Of a DNA stretch of 64,000 nucleotides, positions 10,278-19,588 are shown one piece after another (the first letter of the stretch is position 1; the number at the start of each line of letters is the position of its first letter). This DNA is from Pectobacterium carotovorum (GTDB taxonomy: Bacteria > Pseudomonadota > Gammaproteobacteria > Enterobacterales > Enterobacteriaceae). A program made the position numbers and the translations under genes. Below the pieces are notes generated by a model. The model ran no database searches. It was not told where the DNA came from and saw only the letters and a list, made by a program, of their open reading frames with translations. The stretch spans positions 2,542,001 through 2,606,000 of the forward strand of contig CP066552.1 in NCBI GenBank assembly GCA_016415585.1. Direction: 5' to 3'.

Positions 10278-10700
10278 TTACGCCGCGATGAACCGTGGTA
10301 ATAAGCCGCGAATCAACAGTCGGGTCTCTTTGGCCTGGCTGATAAAGGCAGGCAGCAGCGCAGTAAAGCTCGGTTCGTCCAGCGATTCTGCGGTGTGCTG
10401 AGTGCACAAACGCAGCGTCGCATTCTCATCCAGCGCCAGCCAGCAGCCTTTCATCGCCGCCATTTCAAAGTTAAGCATCAGCATGAACTGATACACCGCC
10501 GTGCTAACCTCCCCCTGAAAGCGCATCACATCGCTGTGTAATAGCAGCACGCCGCTGCTGGCAGGGACTTCCAACACCACTGCCTCCTGACCGTCAGGTT
10601 CGCGTAGCGCGCAGATGCCGTCCTGCAAGCCCAACTGAGTACGGCTGAGCGCACCGTAATGGCGTAATAGCCGAGTAATATGCTGTTGTGTGGGTGTCAT
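10278..10700 (-). CDS. dspF: DspF, type III chaperone of the DspE effector
   Basis: 140 residues, the size of class I type III chaperones of the DspF/AvrF family. The protein is small and acidic with the alternating helix-sheet pattern of CesT-like chaperones. It lies immediately downstream of dspE (35-bp gap), the conserved position of the cognate chaperone in Erwinia, Pectobacterium and Pseudomonas syringae (avrF). The start is supported by AGGAG 7 bases before the ATG. Its role, from the family, is to bind the N-terminal region of DspE in the cytoplasm, keep it soluble and deliver it to the HrcN ATPase. It should be co-transcribed from the dspE HrpL promoter. Confidence 0.9.
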   Translation of the reverse strand: MTPTQQHITRLLRHYGALSRTQLGLQDGICALREPDGQEAVVLEVPASSGVLLLHSDVMRFQGEVSTAVYQFMLMLNFEMAAMKGCWLALDENATLRLCTQHTAESLDEPSFTALLPAFISQAKETRLLIRGLLPRFIAA

Positions 10701-10735
10701 CCTGTTCTCCTGTAATCACCGCATGTTATTGACAA

Positions 10736-13700
10736 TTAACCGTTAAGCTGTAGGCCTTCCTGCTGGAGCTGCTGCAACGCGTTAGCGGTAGCAGGATTGG
10801 CTTTTGCAATCTCGCCGCTCAGTTTGTAACTTTGCGGCACGGTTTGATCCTGTCCGTAGCTAAAGCTGACGTTGCCGAGCAGTTTATTCATACTGACGCC
10901 CGCGCTGCTTGACGCGTTGATGATGACCGCCGGAGTATTGAACCCTTCGCTCTTCTTCACCGCCTTCGAGACTTCAATGCTGGCGAGTCGCAAATTATTG
11001 CCGTCTTTGAACAGCGCGATGACGTCATCCTTACCGTGCGTCTTGTTCTGAATGCCCTTCTCGATCTTTTCCCGCACATCGTCTTTCAGTTCCAGCGAGA
11101 CTGTCACCGAAGCTCTGTCGTTATCCTGCAAGCGGCTCACGATGTCCTTCAGCGCTGGGTTGTCCGCGATCAGTTGATTGATACGATCGGCATTGCTCGG
11201 CGGCAACGAAGAGAACAAATGGTTGCCGATGACCTGAAACAGCCCGTTTTCCGTCAGTTTGCTGAGATTGGTGTAGGACGTCGTGTGCTTGACGCTATCC
11301 AGCGTCGCGCCGTCGCGCTGTGCGACATCCTGCCGCACGTTCAGTTTTTGCAAATTCATCAATCCCTGATGCTGATCGTCGGTTTTTGCCGTTTTATCCG
11401 CAAAATGTGTATTCAGGATGGCGAGCTGGTCGTCCGGCTCAGCCATCTTTTTCACACCGTCGATTAAGAGCTGACTGGCCGGATCATTAAAGGCAGAGTT
11501 CAGCGTTTTAGTCAGCGCGTCGATATCCTTTTTCTCCAGCGGCTCGGCTTTCTTCATACCCAGACTAATTGATTGGTTAGTACGCGAGTCTGCCGCCACA
11601 TTCACCCCGATGCTGGCCGAGGTGAAGAACGGGACAGTGCCCTCAGGCGTGGTTCTGGCGGCTCCGGCGCTGAGCGTCGCGTTTGCCCCCATCGCAGCCT
11701 GATTCATGAAGCGCAGGCGGTTGTCGGATTCCGTATAGGTGGTGGATTTCTCGCCTTGCGCGACGCTGGAGGAACGGGTGGCAGACAGCACATTGGCACT
11801 CGCCGTCACGCCAACCGACCCGCGTAACGTGGCGCTGGTTGGTGCTGCGCCTTTTTCCGTCAGGTTGATGCCGGCGCGCAGTTCCAGCGCTGCATTACCA
11901 TCCAGATTGAAGCTGACCGTTTTACCCGCCTTCACGCTGTGCTGTTCCCCTTTATCCAACAGGGCAAGCGGGTTGATGGTACCGCTCGACAGGCCGTCAA
12001 TAAATCCGGGTAGCTCTTCTTCACTAAGGGTAAAGTTCAGGGCGTTTTGCTGTGCGACCTGCAGGCTGGCGGATACACCGAAGGAGGCACGGACATCCGG
12101 TGCAAAACTATGTTTACTGTTAATGTTTTGTGTCATCTGCGCCGAGGTTTTTCCTGTCAGATACTCGCTGACGTCATATCCGCCGGAATAGCTCACTTTC
12201 CCGGTAATGCCGCCCGAACGCTCGAAAGCGACATTGATGCCGTTTTCACCACGGGAAAAGCTCAGGTTGTAATTTCGTTCGCCGCTGACGCCGCCGCCCG
12301 GCACCGGAGGGAAAGGCAACGGTGTGCCGCTGACCACAAACGACATGGATGCCCCGCCGCCATAGGTTCGGTTAAAGGCAATGCTTTCGTTGCTATCCAG
12401 CGACAGCACGGTCGACTTCATTTTATCGATCATGTCCGTCTGGCTGGCCGCCTGCATCACGGTTTTTGAGGTTACGCTGACGGCGTTGTCTTCTTTCCTG
12501 AACGCTTTCATAAAGGTTTTAACCGAATCGTAATCCGCCTCCAGCGACTTATGATTGGTGAACCCCATGTCGGTCATCTTCTTCACCGGGTTTTCGCCGT
12601 AATCTCCCTGCCGCATCGCATTAAGTTCCTTCATCATCGATGCCAGTGCCGCCTCACCCGGCGACGTGCCGGATAGCGCACCGATTCGATCCGTCAGCTT
12701 ATGCAAGTCCCCCAGCGCCAGGGTATCCAGCACCAACCGCGTTTTCGCCAGTGACAGTGCATCGCTGGTATCCCGCTGCTGCCCAAACGCTTCGCTGTTC
12801 GGCTTTTGGGCTATTGGCGTTTTACTGTCTACGAAGGTTTTTAGCAGTGTCGCAGCGGTACTCGTTTTCGATGACGGATGGCTTTCCATCGCCGCCAGCA
12901 GCACCGGAGCCAGATCTTTTTCTCTGCTATGCAGGCTGGCAGGCTTGCCTTCCGTGTTCATCACGCCGTTATCGTTCACTACGCCCTGCTGCCTGCCGAT
13001 CAGCAGCGCCGCTTTGGCCGAGCTGCTTTCCAGTTCGGTATGGAACTGTTTTAGCAGGTTCATCAGCGGTTTCCCTTTTTCCCCCAGATCCAGCTTGTCT
13101 AGCTTACTCGCCAGATCCATCGCCGCGCCCTGCGGCTGGCTCGTTGTGGCATCCAGCTTTTTCAGTAATTCGGTTTGCATGTCATAAACAGGCTTCAAGC
13201 CTTCACGCCCGCTGACCTGATGCTGCACATGGTCGGCAAAGGTTTTTAATGGCCGCGGCACGTCTAAGGTGAATGAGACCAGATGGGCTCGCAGCAGATC
13301 TGACAGTTTGCTTTTAACCTGCTGCGACTCTTCACCCGTTTTACCCAAAACCTGAACATCGGCTTTAACCGTTACCCCGGTTAACGGTATCTTCATTCCC
13401 TTTGTCGCCACATCCAGTCGGCCAAACACCGTTTCTGCGTCACGAGGCTCTGCGGGTAACGGCGCCTCCCCTTTTGGCACGGTTGTTTTCCACGCGTTCC
13501 CTTGCTGGGTGTGTAATTCATGGTCGTCATGCGCAACCTGCAAATGATGCTGTGCGTCCGTGCCCAACGAACTCACTTTGCCTTCTACCGGCGTCTTCAC
13601 CGGCTGCCATTGTGCACTGTCGTGATTCGCCGCATTTTGCCAGTCGGTTTTCGGCAGTTGGAAAAGCTGTCCGTCTTTATTCAGGGCAAAGAGCGTCTGC

Positions 13701-15619
13701 TGGTGATCCAGCGCGATGTCTTGTATCTCACCGGCCAAGCCATTTTTAGGCAGCACCAGCGGTGGCGCTGCGAGCTTATCCGTTCCCGGCTTGATCTGGT
13801 GGAAATGCAGATCGCCCTGCTTATCGACGGCAATAAATTTATTACGGTTGATCACTGCCATCGCCGAGACGCCATCGTCCTTGTCGATGCCAGGGAGCGC
13901 GGTGCCCGCAGACGGCGTCATACGCACCTGCGGCAGCGCAAACACGGTGTTGTCGCCGTGCGTAAACGTGTCTGACTTCTGGTTAATGGACAGAGGCTTG
14001 ATTTCACCGTCTTTTAGCGTGTAAGCCTGATTGTCCAGCCCGCGCTTGAGCTGGCTGGCTTCAACGCTGGATGCCTCCCAGCTTTTGGTATTGCCGTTGT
14101 AAAAATGGACTTTGCCGTCCTGTAGACCGATCTGCCCCAGTCGTCCCAGATCTAAGGTGTCTTTCGCCTCGGGCGCTGCCGTGGTCAGCCCCAGTTTATT
14201 ATCCACCACCAGACTGTCGCTCAGGTTCCACCCCGGCGTTGGCGACAGCCCATTTTGCCCCAGAGGTGCGACGTGCTTTTGTCCCTGACGATCGGTGGCA
14301 AGCGCCTGCGTCTGGCCATGTTCATCGTGGGCAAATCCGGTAATACGATGGTCGTCGCCCAGCACCGCATTCAGTTCCGGCGTGCTGGCCGGAGTCAATG
14401 TGGCGTGCGGTTCGCCCGCCTTTGGTAGCGGTGCGTGGTAAAGTTTGCCGTCATTATCGGCAATCAGCAGGTGTTCAGCGGTTAAGCTCACCGCTTTCGC
14501 AAACACGGGATCGCCATTTTCCAGCTTAAGAGCCACCGGCTGCGGCGTGGCATCCAGCGTGCTCATCAGATGCAACTGCGTAAGGTGATCCTGCTCGGTC
14601 AGCACGGCAGATTGCCCGTTCTGATTGGCAGAAAACGCCGTAATTTTATCGCTGAAGGTTGATGACGCCGTCCCCGACGACAAATTGCTCAACGTGTGGT
14701 CGTCTTTGACGGCATACAGCTGACCATCCCCCTGCCGGGATAACTGGCTGTGGGCGACATCGCTGCTTTGCTGCCAGACGCCAAACTCGGTATTCAACGC
14801 AAAGAGCTTGCCGTCATGAAGACGCAGTTGCTCACCCGCGCCTGACGCTGAATCGGGCTGTCGGTGGACACCAGTTAACAGCTCGTGGTTCATGCGTCCG
14901 GATAGCGGCACACTCGTAGATTCGCCAGCGGTTGTTTTCAGAGCAATACGTTCCGGCGTGGACTCCAGCTGTACGTTACTTGCACTCAGTTTGCCCGCAG
15001 GCATCGCGCTACGGCCGCTGCTGTGAAGCGCAATATGTTGATTGTCATCACTTTGAATCACGAACAGCCGCCCTGATTTGTCGGCTAGCGCGTGCTGCTG
15101 CGCATCCTGATGTTCATGGTGGGCCACGAACGGCTGGCTATTCTTCCCAATGGTCTGTTGTAGCAGCGTGGTCAAGGCTTCCGGCAAGCCTTTGCCGAAC
15201 TGAAGTTTACCGTGGCTGTCCAGCGTAATATCGGATTTCGCGGCTGCTGTAGAGGTATGATTGCCGCTTATTTTGATCTCAGCAGCTTCGGTGGAGGCAA
15301 AACGCGGCAGGCTCTGGATCGGTCCGCCCGATGCCAGCGAATCACGCGGCGCGCGCGGTAACCCCTGACTCACACCTTCCGATGAAAAGAGCTCGCGCAA
15401 GGTAGTCGAGCGCGAGTCCTGGCTCTTCACTGAACTGCCATTTCCCTGCTCCAGCTCGGGCGGTTTGTTTTTATCATGCAAACCTTGCTGAATCAGGGAC
15501 TGCGCACCTTTCTGGCTCGCGCTGGTGCTAGTGCCCTGCGATAACGATGTTTTCGCTAACGTGGCAGGTGCAATTTCCGACGTGGATAGACCGGGCTGAA
15601 CATGCTGGATTTTCTGCAT
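10736..15619 (-). CDS. dspE: DspE, AvrE-family type III effector
   Basis: 1627 residues from the ATG at 15619. The frame is open further upstream to 15715, but that longer start lies upstream of the HrpL promoter box (15656-15683), so it cannot be on the hrp transcript. The ATG at 15619 has GGAA 9 bases before it. The protein has a polar, low-complexity N terminus rich in S, Q and T (about 1-150), as expected of a secretion and chaperone-binding region. A central region (about 150-700) has repeated short beta motifs (DGKLF, DGQLY), read as a WD40-like propeller in this family. The long C-terminal part contains conserved blocks such as YNLSFSR and KKSEGFNTPA. AvrE-family effectors enter plant cells, promote water-soaking and cell death, and are reported to form beta-barrel channels in the plant plasma membrane. 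It is the only large effector in this cluster. Confidence 0.96.
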   Translation of the reverse strand: MQKIQHVQPGLSTSEIAPATLAKTSLSQGTSTSASQKGAQSLIQQGLHDKNKPPELEQGNGSSVKSQDSRSTTLRELFSSEGVSQGLPRAPRDSLASGGPIQSLPRFASTEAAEIKISGNHTSTAAAKSDITLDSHGKLQFGKGLPEALTTLLQQTIGKNSQPFVAHHEHQDAQQHALADKSGRLFVIQSDDNQHIALHSSGRSAMPAGKLSASNVQLESTPERIALKTTAGESTSVPLSGRMNHELLTGVHRQPDSASGAGEQLRLHDGKLFALNTEFGVWQQSSDVAHSQLSRQGDGQLYAVKDDHTLSNLSSGTASSTFSDKITAFSANQNGQSAVLTEQDHLTQLHLMSTLDATPQPVALKLENGDPVFAKAVSLTAEHLLIADNDGKLYHAPLPKAGEPHATLTPASTPELNAVLGDDHRITGFAHDEHGQTQALATDRQGQKHVAPLGQNGLSPTPGWNLSDSLVVDNKLGLTTAAPEAKDTLDLGRLGQIGLQDGKVHFYNGNTKSWEASSVEASQLKRGLDNQAYTLKDGEIKPLSINQKSDTFTHGDNTVFALPQVRMTPSAGTALPGIDKDDGVSAMAVINRNKFIAVDKQGDLHFHQIKPGTDKLAAPPLVLPKNGLAGEIQDIALDHQQTLFALNKDGQLFQLPKTDWQNAANHDSAQWQPVKTPVEGKVSSLGTDAQHHLQVAHDDHELHTQQGNAWKTTVPKGEAPLPAEPRDAETVFGRLDVATKGMKIPLTGVTVKADVQVLGKTGEESQQVKSKLSDLLRAHLVSFTLDVPRPLKTFADHVQHQVSGREGLKPVYDMQTELLKKLDATTSQPQGAAMDLASKLDKLDLGEKGKPLMNLLKQFHTELESSSAKAALLIGRQQGVVNDNGVMNTEGKPASLHSREKDLAPVLLAAMESHPSSKTSTAATLLKTFVDSKTPIAQKPNSEAFGQQRDTSDALSLAKTRLVLDTLALGDLHKLTDRIGALSGTSPGEAALASMMKELNAMRQGDYGENPVKKMTDMGFTNHKSLEADYDSVKTFMKAFRKEDNAVSVTSKTVMQAASQTDMIDKMKSTVLSLDSNESIAFNRTYGGGASMSFVVSGTPLPFPPVPGGGVSGERNYNLSFSRGENGINVAFERSGGITGKVSYSGGYDVSEYLTGKTSAQMTQNINSKHSFAPDVRASFGVSASLQVAQQNALNFTLSEEELPGFIDGLSSGTINPLALLDKGEQHSVKAGKTVSFNLDGNAALELRAGINLTEKGAAPTSATLRGSVGVTASANVLSATRSSSVAQGEKSTTYTESDNRLRFMNQAAMGANATLSAGAARTTPEGTVPFFTSASIGVNVAADSRTNQSISLGMKKAEPLEKKDIDALTKTLNSAFNDPASQLLIDGVKKMAEPDDQLAILNTHFADKTAKTDDQHQGLMNLQKLNVRQDVAQRDGATLDSVKHTTSYTNLSKLTENGLFQVIGNHLFSSLPPSNADRINQLIADNPALKDIVSRLQDNDRASVTVSLELKDDVREKIEKGIQNKTHGKDDVIALFKDGNNLRLASIEVSKAVKKSEGFNTPAVIINASSSAGVSMNKLLGNVSFSYGQDQTVPQSYKLSGEIAKANPATANALQQLQQEGLQLNG

Positions 15620-15655
15620 AACAGGTTCCAAGGATGATGAAGTGATCGTGTCGGT

Positions 15656-15683
15656 TAAGTGGTCAGTTTCCCCTTCTGGTTCC
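15656..15683 (-). promoter_or_regulatory. HrpL box upstream of dspE
   Basis: On the minus strand this reads GGAACC-N15-CCACTTA, an exact match to the HrpL (ECF sigma) consensus GGAACC-N15/16-CCACNNA. The -10 element ends 37 bases before the ATG at 15619. It is arranged back to back with the hrpW box, 24 bases away. Confidence 0.93.
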
Positions 15684-15707
15684 CGACATCTTTCGCTTCC
15701 CCGATTG

Positions 15708-15735
15708 GGAACCACATCACACCTTCCCTCACTTA
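15708..15735 (+). promoter_or_regulatory. HrpL box upstream of hrpW
   Basis: GGAACC-N15-TCACTTA, one mismatch to the HrpL consensus in the first base of the -10 element. It ends 64 bases before the hrpW ATG. Divergent from the dspE box. Confidence 0.88.
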
Positions 15736-15799
15736 ATACACAACAGACGTAAGCCTGTTAATGACTCATCACTATTCACTTCACTTTTAAGGAAATGTT

Positions 15800-17266
15800 A
15801 TGGCCGATATGACGATTACGCTCAGCATACAACCCGGCGCAGGACTGTCATCGACAGGTCTTAATTCCCCGCTTTCGGGCAGCAACAGCGGGGCTTCGCA
15901 ACGCTCTGCACAGCAGGATAGCCAGCTCATGGAGGCGCTGGGCACATTGCTTAGCGCGCTCTTGCCTAATGCACAGGGCAATACGCCATCCTCAACCGAT
16001 GGCAGCCCGCTGGGCCAGGGCGGTGCGGGCAACGGCGGTAGCTCGGCGTTAGGGCAAAACGGCAGCCCTGCCGATATGCTGATGAAACTGCTGGAAACGC
16101 TGATTCAGGGCAAAAATGGTCAGGAAGCGGGTAATCCACTCTCTTCCGGCTCGTCGGGCGCGGCAGGCGGCAACGGCGGTGCCTCACCGCTGACAGGTTC
16201 ATCCGGCACGGGTGGCGCAGGCGGTACACAGAACCCAGAAGATCTGAGCCGTTCTCTACTGCAAGATTCGGCAGGCAGCGCATTAGATAATGCGATTAGC
16301 CCAACGGCAGACGGCGGTGGCCAACTGAGCGGTAACGATCTGCTAAAAGCGCTGCTGGAATTGATCGGCAATCTGATGGATTCACAGAAAGGTGAATTCG
16401 GCCAGCCGCAAGAAAAAGGACAGTCACAAGGTGGCGGATCGCCGTCTGTGGGTGCACCGCAGGCTTCATCCGGCGGTGGCTCGCCTGCCGCACCGTCTGC
16501 TGGCGGTGGGGGTTCACCTGCTGCACCATCAGCGCCGTCTTCACCCGTTGGGGGTAGCGGCGGCGGCGCGTCTGCTCCACTAACAGCCGCCCCAACTGGC
16601 GTTGATGGCGGTTCGGCGGCATCCCCCACGACGTCAACAGCAGGTGCTGGCCCAGTGGCATTCCCAAAGGCCAGCGGTGATGCCACCGTGGTAAATGACA
16701 CTATAAAAGTCGGCCCCGGCGAAGTCTTTGACGGCGGTGGTAAAACCTTTACCGCAGGCAGCAAGTTAGGCGACGGCGGTCAGGCTGAAGGCCAGAAGCC
16801 GGTATTTGAGCTGGCTCCGGGCGCAACGCTGAAAAACGTGGTGTTTGGTGACAATGCGGCAGATGGCGTACACGTGCGCGGCGATGCCAAAATTGATAAC
16901 GTGCATTGGACCAACGTAGGTGAAGATGCGCTGACGGTGAAATCCAATACTGGTAAGCCTGCCAACGTTGAAATCACCAACAGTAGCGCTCAGGGCGCTT
17001 CCGATAAGATTTTCCAGTTGAACGCGGATGCCAACCTGACCATCGATAATTTCAAAGCGAAAGATTTCGGTACGTTTGTCCGCACCAACGGTGGGCAACA
17101 AGGTAACTGGAACTTGAACCTGAGCAACATTGACGCAGAAAACGGCAAGTTCTCATTTGTGAAAAGCGACAGTGAAGGGTTGAACGTCAAAGGCAGCAAT
17201 ATCAACCTGACGAACGTCAATAATCACTACAAAGTGCCGGATTCCGCCAACTTACAGGTGAAGTAA
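15800..17266 (+). CDS. hrpW: HrpW, harpin with C-terminal pectate-lyase-like domain
   Basis: 488 residues, two-part structure. Residues 1 to about 285 are harpin-like: cysteine-free, rich in G, S, Q and P, with tandem GGGSPAAPSA-type repeats around residues 220-260. Residues about 290-488 resemble the class III pectate lyase family (PL3), with the typical short beta-helix motifs (DGVHVRGDAKIDNVHWTNVG, EDALTVK). HrpW proteins are secreted through the type III pathway, bind pectate and act at the plant cell wall. Enzymatic activity has generally not been found for other HrpW proteins. The start is supported by AAGGAA before the ATG. Expression from the HrpL box at 15708. The next gene starts 1 base after the stop codon. 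Confidence 0.95.
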   Translation: MADMTITLSIQPGAGLSSTGLNSPLSGSNSGASQRSAQQDSQLMEALGTLLSALLPNAQGNTPSSTDGSPLGQGGAGNGGSSALGQNGSPADMLMKLLETLIQGKNGQEAGNPLSSGSSGAAGGNGGASPLTGSSGTGGAGGTQNPEDLSRSLLQDSAGSALDNAISPTADGGGQLSGNDLLKALLELIGNLMDSQKGEFGQPQEKGQSQGGGSPSVGAPQASSGGGSPAAPSAGGGGSPAAPSAPSSPVGGSGGGASAPLTAAPTGVDGGSAASPTTSTAGAGPVAFPKASGDATVVNDTIKVGPGEVFDGGGKTFTAGSKLGDGGQAEGQKPVFELAPGATLKNVVFGDNAADGVHVRGDAKIDNVHWTNVGEDALTVKSNTGKPANVEITNSSAQGASDKIFQLNADANLTIDNFKAKDFGTFVRTNGGQQGNWNLNLSNIDAENGKFSFVKSDSEGLNVKGSNINLTNVNNHYKVPDSANLQVK

Positions 17267-17267
17267 G

Positions 17268-17591
17268 ATGCCAAACACGATGACCTCTCCCGCACCGACA
17301 CGCTGGGCGGATCTTGCCAGACAAGGCGGATACATTACGCCGGCGCAACGTGAATCGTTCACGCAGGCGATCCATTTAGTGAGAACACAGTTGAACACGG
17401 TACTCAGCCAGTCAGGATCGCTGCGACGGGGTGAGTTCGAGTTCGATGCCTTTGTGGACTCGCTGGAGCAGGATTTCCTGCATCAGGCCGACATCCATAC
17501 GAAGAACGGGCTACATAGCGACGTGGCACAGACCTCGTTCTGGGTCGCCCGCCTGATCGCCGATCGTTTTATTGCGGTGCGTCAACTGTAA
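17268..17591 (+). CDS. Small uncharacterised protein translationally coupled to hrpW
   Basis: 107 residues. The ATG comes one base after the hrpW TAA, and the Shine-Dalgarno-like GGTGAAG lies inside the hrpW end, so it is almost certainly co-transcribed and coupled. The protein is soluble, without signal peptide or membrane segment, near neutral in charge, and predicted mainly helical (segments about 25-48 and 58-72, then 85-105). I do not recognise a family. Its position after a type III substrate suggests a chaperone or a second small substrate, but the strongly acidic character of classical chaperones is absent. A rho-independent terminator follows, ending the hrpW transcript. Confidence 0.75.
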   Translation: MPNTMTSPAPTRWADLARQGGYITPAQRESFTQAIHLVRTQLNTVLSQSGSLRRGEFEFDAFVDSLEQDFLHQADIHTKNGLHSDVAQTSFWVARLIADRFIAVRQL

Positions 17592-17615
17592 TACGTGCGC
17601 CATACCGCACCGGGG

Positions 17616-17651
17616 AAAAGCCAGCCTGGGAAACCTGTGCTGGCTTTTTTT
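17616..17651 (+). terminator. Rho-independent terminator of the hrpW transcript
   Basis: AAAAGCCAGC pairs with GCTGGCTTTT around a 13-base loop and is followed by a run of T. It lies 25 bases after the stop of the 107-residue gene. Confidence 0.88.
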
Positions 17652-17865
17652 GCCGCAAGCCTAATGCAGCACGATAAATCAGAGGTTATAGTCTTTTGCA
17701 TCACGCAAAATAATAGCGACATTTACGCTGCAGGCAGCGGCGAACAGCTTAGCTCAGAACGCCTTTCAGTTATCAACAGAACCCCGTAAAACAATCAGGA
17801 ATGCGTGAGAATACACCTTGCCAGTCACTGTTCTGGCATAAGAAAGGTTTATCTGTTGTCATTTT

Positions 17866-18183
17866 ATGGAGAAAATAGCGTTGAAAAACTCGACCAACAA
17901 TATTGATGAATGGCTCAATAATGAGAATGATGATGTGGAGTATATTTATGCTCTGCATAATTTACTTTCCGGTTCAGCAGGCGCGTACGGATATAAAAGT
18001 GTCCCCGTTCACAACAATCATCATGCGGTACAAATCTCTTCCCCCAATCAGTCTGATGTCCTTATTTTGTCTTCACAGAAGGCTATTGATGAATGCAAAC
18101 GACAACTACACAACATGTACTACGCAGGATATCCAGACATCGATTCTTGGTACAGAGATCGGAAAAACTCCGAAGATGAATAA
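17866..18183 (+). CDS. Small uncharacterised acidic protein between hrpW and hrpN
   Basis: 105 residues, AT-richer than its neighbours. No signal peptide or membrane segment. It is rich in N, D, E and Y, with a C-terminal part (CKRQLHNMYYAGYPDIDSWY) that looks helical and aromatic. No family recognised. The ATG at 17866 lacks a clear ribosome binding site. GGAG at 17868-17871 would instead serve a TTG start at 17881, which would shorten the protein by 5 residues. No HrpL box is found upstream, so membership of the hrp regulon is not shown. The different composition suggests separate acquisition. It could be an immunity-like or regulatory protein, but nothing in the sequence decides this. Confidence 0.6.
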   Translation: MEKIALKNSTNNIDEWLNNENDDVEYIYALHNLLSGSAGAYGYKSVPVHNNHHAVQISSPNQSDVLILSSQKAIDECKRQLHNMYYAGYPDIDSWYRDRKNSEDE

Positions 18184-18293
18184 CCATTCGTTATAAATAA
18201 AAAACAGGCAATGGCATGTAGGATTTGGTATTAATCGCTGTAGCCTGATAACGAACATTACGTTCGACACCAGCATTTGCTATAAATAAAAAA

Positions 18294-18324
18294 GAACCCC
18301 GAGTAAAATAAATACGCGGGGTTC
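18294..18324 (-). terminator. Terminator downstream of hrpN
   Basis: GAACCCCG pairs with CGGGGTTC around an AT-rich loop. On the minus strand the stem is followed by TTTTTTATTTAT, the expected U-tract, 47 bases after the hrpN stop. It may also stop transcription from the plus strand, less efficiently. Confidence 0.87.
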
Positions 18325-18370
18325 ATCAATAATCAGGGCCGGGTTTCTCCCCAGCCCAGTCACTTTCCAT

Positions 18371-19444
18371 TTAATCCGCGAGCTTCTTCAACCCCATATT
18401 GACGATACGGTCGCCGATCATCGCTGCATCAATACCCAGCGACGCGCCGCCGTTGCCGCGAGCGTGCAGGTTAGTGTTGCCGGTATCACCCGCTACCGCG
18501 CTCTTGATCATGCCAACCGCCTTCATGAATTTATCCATGCTGCCCTTGGTCATGCCGTCATCATCCGGTTTGCTCAGCGCTTTAGCCCAAGATTTGTCAT
18601 CCTGCTTCGCCGTCTGCCAGTTATCTTTCTGGTATTCCGGCTTGCCGAAGACTTCAGGATATTGATCCATAAACTGACCAATCTCTTTCGCCATCTTACG
18701 GTCTTCTTTATCGACGAAGTAACGCGTCGGGCTGTCATTGTGCGTACTGATGTTGTTCAACTCCTGCAAACCGGCTTTTTGCCCGACGCTCATCCCCAGC
18801 GTGCTACCCAGCTGATTAAACGCACCCGCGCCGCTCAAGCCTTGCAGACCGTTATTACCCAATTGCAGCGGTGACGTTTGCCCTTTCGTCTGGCTCAGGC
18901 CGTTGCCCAGAATTGCGGACAGCGCATCGTTAACGCCTTGGGTATAGGCAGAAATTTCCGGCGACGACGGCTGTTTGTTGCCGAAAAGCCCACCCTGCTG
19001 CTGCTGCGACATCCCACCGCCCAGCAGATCTTCCAGCGCGCTAAACAACAGGCTACCCATCATGGCCGATGGATTCATAGCATTCATGCCAGCACCCAGC
19101 GCACCGCCTAATCCGCCGCCGAGCGCACTGCCCAGTCCACTACCAAGACTACTGCCGAGACCGCCCCCCAGTCCACCACCCAGCAAACCACCACCGAGTC
19201 CGCCCAGGCTGCTGCCTAAACCCCCAAGGCCACCGCTCATGCCGCCGCCCATCATGCTGCCCATGAACATCATGGTCGTCATGATATCGGACAGCTGTTC
19301 TGCGATGTTGCTACGCTGGCCACCAAACGCCGACTGCGATGGCGATCCGCCATTTTGTGAAGACTGAGATGGAAATAAACCGCCGTTACCACCCGCTTTG
19401 ATCGTGATTTGCAGAGAAGCTCCGCCACCAAGAGAATTAAGCAT
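18371..19444 (-). CDS. hrpN: HrpN harpin
   Basis: 357 residues, matching the harpin of soft-rot Pectobacterium. Harpin hallmarks are all visible: no cysteine, heat-stable-type composition, a long glycine/leucine/serine-rich segment (about residues 65-120 of GGLGG and SSLG units), and a conserved C-terminal region (about 225-357). The N terminus [19 protein letters not shown] is the conserved harpin start. It is secreted by the Hrp system, acts outside plant cells as an elicitor and helps effector translocation. The ATG is preceded by GAGGAA. Expressed as its own transcript from the HrpL box at 19525, ending at the hairpin at 18294. Confidence 0.97.
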   Translation of the reverse strand: MLNSLGGGASLQITIKAGGNGGLFPSQSSQNGGSPSQSAFGGQRSNIAEQLSDIMTTMMFMGSMMGGGMSGGLGGLGSSLGGLGGGLLGGGLGGGLGSSLGSGLGSALGGGLGGALGAGMNAMNPSAMMGSLLFSALEDLLGGGMSQQQQGGLFGNKQPSSPEISAYTQGVNDALSAILGNGLSQTKGQTSPLQLGNNGLQGLSGAGAFNQLGSTLGMSVGQKAGLQELNNISTHNDSPTRYFVDKEDRKMAKEIGQFMDQYPEVFGKPEYQKDNWQTAKQDDKSWAKALSKPDDDGMTKGSMDKFMKAVGMIKSAVAGDTGNTNLHARGNGGASLGIDAAMIGDRIVNMGLKKLAD

Positions 19445-19524
19445 AATGTTTCCTCAATGAATAAATGGGTTATGAAAGCGCCAATGATGTGCGGTCAGCC
19501 CGCGTGATTGTGACACTCCCCCAT

Positions 19525-19552
19525 TAAGTGATTTCCTTGCGTACTCAGTTCC
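19525..19552 (-). promoter_or_regulatory. HrpL box upstream of hrpN
   Basis: Minus strand GGAACT-N15-TCACTTA. Two positions vary from GGAACC/CCACNNA, both seen in accepted boxes of this cluster. It lies 80 bases before the hrpN ATG and 37 bases after the hrpV stop. Confidence 0.86.
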
Positions 19553-19588
19553 CGTCTTATGCACGAAAACGCATGATTTTTTCACGGT

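Noticed and set aside
15620..15715. N-terminal extension of DspE by 32 codons
   Set aside because: It starts upstream of and overlaps the HrpL promoter of dspE, so it cannot be translated from the hrp transcript. The ATG at 15619 has a ribosome binding site.
19000..19367. Proline-rich plus-strand frame opposite hrpN
   Set aside because: Mirror of the glycine-rich harpin codons; no ribosome binding site.
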